From NCBI GenBank assembly GCA_002437565.1, contig DJQL01000089.1:15313-34053 (forward strand): 18,741 nt of DNA. Reading direction: 5' to 3'. Below the pieces are notes generated by a model. That model saw only the letters and a list, made by a program, of their open reading frames with translations, did not search any database and was not told the DNA's origin. The position numbers were made by a program, and so were the translations under genes. This DNA comes from Prevotella sp. UBA6387 (GTDB lineage: Bacteria; Bacteroidota; Bacteroidia; Bacteroidales; Bacteroidaceae). Shown one piece after another: positions 15,307 to 18,741 of the stretch. How positions within the stretch are numbered: the stretch's first letter is position 1; each line of letters begins with the position of its first letter.

Positions 15307-16190
15307 AGAGCCTTGAACACGAGGCATCTCCAATTGCCTTTGACTTTTTGCCTCATAAGGCTAAGGTCAAGCGATTTGGCCTTAGCCACAAGCATTGGCA
15401 CGTCATCCTCGTAAAAACCACTGAGTATTAGAATTGCGTTTAGAGCCATCTTGCTTCTCATCACAGCCATGTCATTGAGCAAGATATTGCGATTGATGTT
15501 GGCAAGCACTATGTCGAATTGGCCTTTAATGGTCTTTACGACAGATGCGTCGCCCAACAAGGCCTTGATGTTATCCGTATTGTTGAGCTTGGCATTGTGC
15601 AATGTGTTTTTCACGCTCCACTCGTCTATGTCATATCCTATGACTTCACTTGCGCCAAGCCTTGACGAGGCAATGCCGAGAATGCCAGTGCCGCATCCGC
15701 AGTCGAGCACTCGCAACCCCTTGAGTGGTGATTCTTCGGAATCGTTGAGGTTAATAAGCGTAGAGATTATCATTTGTGTAGTCTCATGTGTGCCAGTGCC
15801 AAATGCCAACTTGGCGTCAATCCTGACGACTTTGCCATTCTCGGTCGGTGAAACATTGTCGCAGTGGTTTGCGTCAACCACAGTCAGCTTACCGTCGTCG
15901 ATATCTATTGGGGCGAAGCCATTGTCTTCCCAAGTTTGGTTCCAATCTTTGTTTTCAGCCTGCCTTATGGTGTACGAGACCTTGCAGCCTTGTAAAGGGA
16001 AGTCGCTCAATTGCGATTTGAGTTCCCTTTCATTGAACAGGGCTGTTTGAACATATCCCCGCATACCCTTGTCGGTGTCTTCAAACGACTCAAATCCCGC
16101 AGTGGCTGCGGCATCTGCCAAAAGGTCACGCGCTGTCTGTAAAAGACCGTTAGGGCACGTAATGATGAACTCAGCCTCTAAATATTCCAT
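15303..16190 (-). CDS. prmA: Ribosomal protein L11 methyltransferase
   Basis: PrmA trimethylates ribosomal protein L11 using S-adenosylmethionine. The 295-residue length is typical. An N-terminal L11-recognition domain (residues ~1-90) precedes the Rossmann-type methyltransferase domain. Visible motifs are LAFGTGTHETT at 128-138, the SAM-binding motif I VLDCGCGTGILGIAS at 161-175, the acidic YDIDEW at 186-191 that should contact the SAM ribose, and DIVLANINRNILL at 226-238, corresponding to the catalytic-loop ANI region of PrmA proteins. It is transcribed against all its neighbours, away from the gene at 16367. A -7 element lies about 44 bp upstream of its start. Confidence 0.95.
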   Translation of the reverse strand: MEYLEAEFIITCPNGLLQTARDLLADAAATAGFESFEDTDKGMRGYVQTALFNERELKSQLSDFPLQGCKVSYTIRQAENKDWNQTWEDNGFAPIDIDDGKLTVVDANHCDNVSPTENGKVVRIDAKLAFGTGTHETTQMIISTLINLNDSEESPLKGLRVLDCGCGTGILGIASSRLGASEVIGYDIDEWSVKNTLHNAKLNNTDNIKALLGDASVVKTIKGQFDIVLANINRNILLNDMAVMRSKMALNAILILSGFYEDDVPMLVAKAKSLDLSLMRQKVKGNWRCLVFKAL

Positions 16191-16233
16191 AATAGTTGTG
16201 TAATCAAATGAAAATGTAATATAAATATGAATG

Positions 16234-16241
16234 CAAAAGTA
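16234..16241 (-). promoter_or_regulatory. -7 element of the prmA promoter
   Basis: Read on the - strand this is TACTTTTG, a full match to TAnnTTTG. A candidate -33 TTG (16264-16266 read on the - strand) lies 22 bases upstream, slightly longer than the usual 19-21. The start codon at 16190 is about 38 bases from the inferred transcription start. Confidence 0.55.
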
Positions 16242-16283
16242 AAAAAAATAGGGGAAAACCTACCAAGGGTTAGGGTTTTTCCG

Positions 16284-16314
16284 TAAATTTGCAATAGAAT
16301 AGGCATTAAATTTG
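16284..16314 (+). promoter_or_regulatory. Two tandem -7 elements upstream of the 16367 gene
   Basis: TAAATTTG occurs twice, at 16284-16291 and 16307-16314. Either could serve the secreted-protein gene at 16367, with leaders of about 70 and 46 bases. No good -33 TTTG is seen at the normal distance for either one, so which is used is open. Confidence 0.55.
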
Positions 16315-16366
16315 CACAATAGAAAATAAGAGCACACACGAAGAACAAATATTTAAAAGTAAAGAT

Positions 16367-17281
16367 ATGAGAAAGTTATTGATGCTATTAGTTCTTGCGG
16401 GGGCGATGCCGCTGGCATCGATGGCGCAAGACGACGTTTACTTTACTCCGAGTAAGAATGTTGCCACTCCTAAGAAGGAGAAGCAAACCTATTATTGCGG
16501 CAGTAAGCGTGGGGTCGACGAATACAACCGTTACGGTAGGCTCAGCAGTTATTACCAGAAGATAGGCAACGACTCGTTGGGCAATGACATCATCACCTTC
16601 ATGTCAGGAAATGGTGTTTATCGTGACTCGTCAATGGTAGACACGGCTTACGTATACCCTGGTAGTGCCAAGTTTGACAATGGTGACGACTACACTTATA
16701 CACGTCGCATGTCACGTTGGGACGGATTCTACGACCCGTGGTTCTATGATAATTTCTATGGGCCATACGGATGGTACGGCTCTTGGTATAATCCTTGGTA
16801 TGCGGGATGGTATGGCGGTTGGTATGATCCTTGGTATTATGGCTATGCCGGCTGGTACAATCCATACTACTATGGCTACTACGGTTGGGGTTGGCCTTAC
16901 CGTTATGGTTGGTATGGCTGGAACTATCCTTACTGGGGTGGTGGCGTAATAGTCAACAACGGTGGCATGCACTCTGGTGGCTATACTGGCCAGCGCACTT
17001 GGACTGCGGGCAGAAGCTATGGTAACTCGACCAATGGCAATCGCTCTTTCGGTGGTTACACGTCTCGCAGTGCCGGAAACCGCTCGTTTGGCTCACGCTC
17101 CATGGGCAACCGCGGCTATGACAACAACCGGACATTCAACAACAACTCTTATGGAACACGCTCTTTCGGAGGCTTTGGCGGCAGCAGTACAGGCTCTTTC
17201 GGTGGCGGTAGTTTCGGTGGCGGACGCTCTGGTGGCAGCTTTGGAGGTGGCGGTGGTCACTTCGGTGGCGGAAGACGCTGA
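16367..17281 (+). CDS. Secreted Trp/Tyr/Gly-rich low-complexity protein of unknown function
   Basis: I do not recognise a characterised family for this 304-residue protein. Residues 1-20 are a clear Sec signal peptide (MRKLLMLLVLAGAMPLASMA, then Q), with no lipobox. Residues 21-115 look ordinary and polar. Residues 118-193 hold 14 Trp and 23 Tyr in 76 positions, as repeats of the type WYxPWY, GWY and YYGYYGW. Residues ~200-304 are Gly, Ser, Phe, Asn and Arg rich, with repeated SFGG, RSFG and GGGSFGGG, ending in RR. Such composition suggests a disordered or self-associating, possibly adhesive, surface or periplasmic protein; this is inference from composition only. The next gene begins 48 bp later with no hairpin between, so they may be co-transcribed. 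Confidence 0.75.
   Translation: MRKLLMLLVLAGAMPLASMAQDDVYFTPSKNVATPKKEKQTYYCGSKRGVDEYNRYGRLSSYYQKIGNDSLGNDIITFMSGNGVYRDSSMVDTAYVYPGSAKFDNGDDYTYTRRMSRWDGFYDPWFYDNFYGPYGWYGSWYNPWYAGWYGGWYDPWYYGYAGWYNPYYYGYYGWGWPYRYGWYGWNYPYWGGGVIVNNGGMHSGGYTGQRTWTAGRSYGNSTNGNRSFGGYTSRSAGNRSFGSRSMGNRGYDNNRTFNNNSYGTRSFGGFGGSSTGSFGGGSFGGGRSGGSFGGGGGHFGGGRR
16718..16945 (+). repeat. Coding repeats: WY/GW-rich segment
   Basis: Imperfect tandem units built on TGGTATGG and TGGTATnATCCTTGGTAT occur within the gene at 16367. They encode WYxPWY and GWYG steps. Codons vary between units (TAT or TAC, GGC or GGT), so the protein pattern is kept more strictly than the DNA. Confidence 0.7.
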
Positions 17282-17329
17282 ACAGCTGATGTTGTGATGC
17301 AATATATGTAAACTTAAAACGTAAATAAC

Positions 17330-18741
17330 ATGAAATCAAAGTGTTTTCTTTTGCTCGCCGCTGCAGGACTGGTTTCCATGTCCGCGTCGGCTCAAGAGAC
17401 ATATCAAGATACCAAACTGATGGAGAATGAGCTCAACGGCACTGCTCGCTACGTAGGTATGGGCGGTGCCATGGAAGCCTTAGGCGCTGATTTGTCAACT
17501 ATGCAGTCTAACCCTGCTGGTATTGGACTTTTCCGTAAATCACAGATTGCCATCTCTGGTGGTCTTATCTCTCAGACAGGCGATAACTCCAAGAAAAACA
17601 AAGGGTTGGACTTCAAGGGCGATGCCACGAATGCCAGCTTCGACCAAATAGGATTTGTGTGGGCATCGAGAACTGGGCGCAGTTCTTGGCTCAACCTTGG
17701 TTTCAACTACCACAAAAGTCGCAATTTCGACCAAATTCTTTCCACGAGTGGTTCGCTTAGCAACGCTTCTCTCAACAAGCTCAGCGCCGCGAAATACGCA
17801 AATGGTTTAGCACAGAAGGGAAGCATGGCATGGAACGCCGTGGACGACAGTTACGCCCAATTACTCGCGAACGACAAGGATGGAATGACATATTACAATG
17901 CCACGTCTTACGCTTTCGGCCAGCACGAATATGGTTATATTGGCGAGTATGACTTCAACATAAGTGGAAACATCAATGACCGGGTGTTTCTTGGCGTGAC
18001 GTTTGGTTTGCACGACGTGAACTACCGCAGCAATAAGCTCTATGCTGAGAATGATGCCGCAGGTGCGCTGTCTGACAATTATGAGCAGCTGAAGATTGAC
18101 GGTACTGGCTTTGATGTCAAGTTTGGCGCAATATTCCGTCCCATTGCCGAGTCACCTTTCCGTATTGGCCTGTATGTCAACACACCCGTGTTCTACGATT
18201 TGACCATGCGTGGTGCTTATGATCTTACCTTATATCCTGTAAATAACGACAACGAGACGGGCAATTCAAGCGATTACGACTATAAGGTTTATACGCCTTG
18301 GAAGTTTGGCGTGAGCTTGGGCAACACTTTTGGCAATAATCTTGCCATGGGCGTAACGTATGAGTATCAGAAATACGGAGCCATTGACAATCGCATAAAT
18401 GATGGCACGACATACTATGACGACTGGACAGGAAGTTACTATTCCAACAGCAGTTCGGATGAGGCTATGAACAATGACACGGAGTTGAACCTTAAGAGCG
18501 TTCACTTGTTGAAGGTTGGATTGGAGTACAAGCCAATGCCTCAGTTGGCACTTCGCGTGGGTTACAACTATATGTCGCCGCAATTCAACGACAAGGCATA
18601 TCGTGACGGTTCGCTTCAATCACCTGGCGTGGGGTATGCCACATCTGCCGATTATACCAACTGGAAAGCGACAAATCGATTCACGTGCGGCATAGGCTTT
18701 ACTTTCAACAAGTTCTTCGCCGACGTGGCCTATCAGTATAG
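17330..18741 (+). CDS. Outer-membrane protein, OmpP1/FadL-like (3' end outside the window)
   Basis: The reading frame is open from the ATG at 17330 to the end of the window, about 470 codons without a stop, so the C-terminus is missing. Residues 1-21 form a signal peptide (MKSKCFLLLAAAGLVSMSASA, then QE). The segment ARYVGMGGAMEALGADLSTMQSNPAGIGLFR, at about residues 39-69, matches the GMGGA...NPAG pattern at the N-terminus of the OmpP1/FadL/TodX family, which form beta-barrels for hydrophobic compounds. The rest alternates like barrel strands, for example WLNLGFNYHKS, FLGVTFGLHDVNY, FRIGLYVNTPVFYDLT and LALRVGYNYMSP. Bacteroidetes members are often annotated as transporters or hemin receptors without proof; the substrate is unknown. 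It is 48 bp downstream of the aromatic-rich secreted protein. Confidence 0.85.
   Translation, partial: MKSKCFLLLAAAGLVSMSASAQETYQDTKLMENELNGTARYVGMGGAMEALGADLSTMQSNPAGIGLFRKSQIAISGGLISQTGDNSKKNKGLDFKGDATNASFDQIGFVWASRTGRSSWLNLGFNYHKSRNFDQILSTSGSLSNASLNKLSAAKYANGLAQKGSMAWNAVDDSYAQLLANDKDGMTYYNATSYAFGQHEYGYIGEYDFNISGNINDRVFLGVTFGLHDVNYRSNKLYAENDAAGALSDNYEQLKIDGTGFDVKFGAIFRPIAESPFRIGLYVNTPVFYDLTMRGAYDLTLYPVNNDNETGNSSDYDYKVYTPWKFGVSLGNTFGNNLAMGVTYEYQKYGAIDNRINDGTTYYDDWTGSYYSNSSSDEAMNNDTELNLKSVHLLKVGLEYKPMPQLALRVGYNYMSPQFNDKAYRDGSLQSPGVGYATSADYTNWKATNRFTCGIGFTFNKFFADVAYQY

Noticed and set aside
15451..16050. 199-codon open frame on the + strand across prmA
   Set aside because: It is antisense to prmA, whose motifs are complete; composition is Ser/Leu rich with no domain.
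16718..16945. Repeats in the 16367 gene as a CRISPR or mobile repeat
   Set aside because: The units are imperfect, in one coding frame and without spacers; they are protein repeats.

Overview
The window looks like a chromosomal segment of a Bacteroidales bacterium, most likely Prevotella or a close relative. The evidence is a SusC/SusD outer-membrane glycan-uptake pair, several Bacteroidetes promoters (TAnnTTTG -7 elements), almost no Shine-Dalgarno sequences, and many Sec and lipoprotein signal peptides. No rRNA, tRNA, CRISPR array, transposase, integrase or phage gene was found.

Left end (1-3100): a NimA-like flavin-binding protein of the pyridoxamine-phosphate-oxidase fold (74-568) is followed by an A+T-rich gene for a 674-residue secreted protein with an alpha-toroid-like half (688-2712). 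I cannot assign that protein a reaction. It is bracketed by two diverged copies of a ~100-bp intergenic repeat and ends in a perfect 14-bp terminator hairpin. The core of the repeat recurs a third time near 11321.

Centre (3105-11208): a five-gene polysaccharide utilization operon, all on the + strand with gaps of 25-50 bp. It encodes a SusC TonB-dependent transporter, a SusD-like lipoprotein, a GH18 lipoprotein with the intact DxxDxDxE motif (probable endo-beta-N-acetylglucosaminidase), and two surface lipoproteins pairing a DUF1735 domain with a LamG-like or a discoidin-like domain. Together they suggest capture and cleavage of N-glycans or other GlcNAc-containing glycans at the cell surface, with import of the product by SusCD. 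No regulator, exo-mannosidase or hexosaminidase is present in the window. The operon has a clear -7 element, a G8 tract next to the -33 position, and a foldable leader.

Right-centre (11421-15306): a compact + strand run starting at a textbook TTTG-N20-TAAATTTG promoter. It encodes a WG-repeat-like protein, an LTA-synthase-like membrane transferase, a PAP2 phosphatase and the tRNA methyltransferase TrmO, with gaps of 13, 11 and 1 bp. It ends tail-to-tail with prmA on the - strand, and the two stop codons overlap.

Right end (16191-18741): a divergent promoter region separates prmA from a secreted protein extraordinarily rich in Trp, Tyr and Gly. That gene is followed 48 bp later by an outer-membrane protein resembling the OmpP1/FadL family, which runs off the end of the window.

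No plainly new multi-gene system is visible. The best leads are the repeat-bracketed orphan gene, the three-copy intergenic repeat, the promoter G-tract and leader fold of the glycan operon, and the aromatic/FGG-rich secreted protein.
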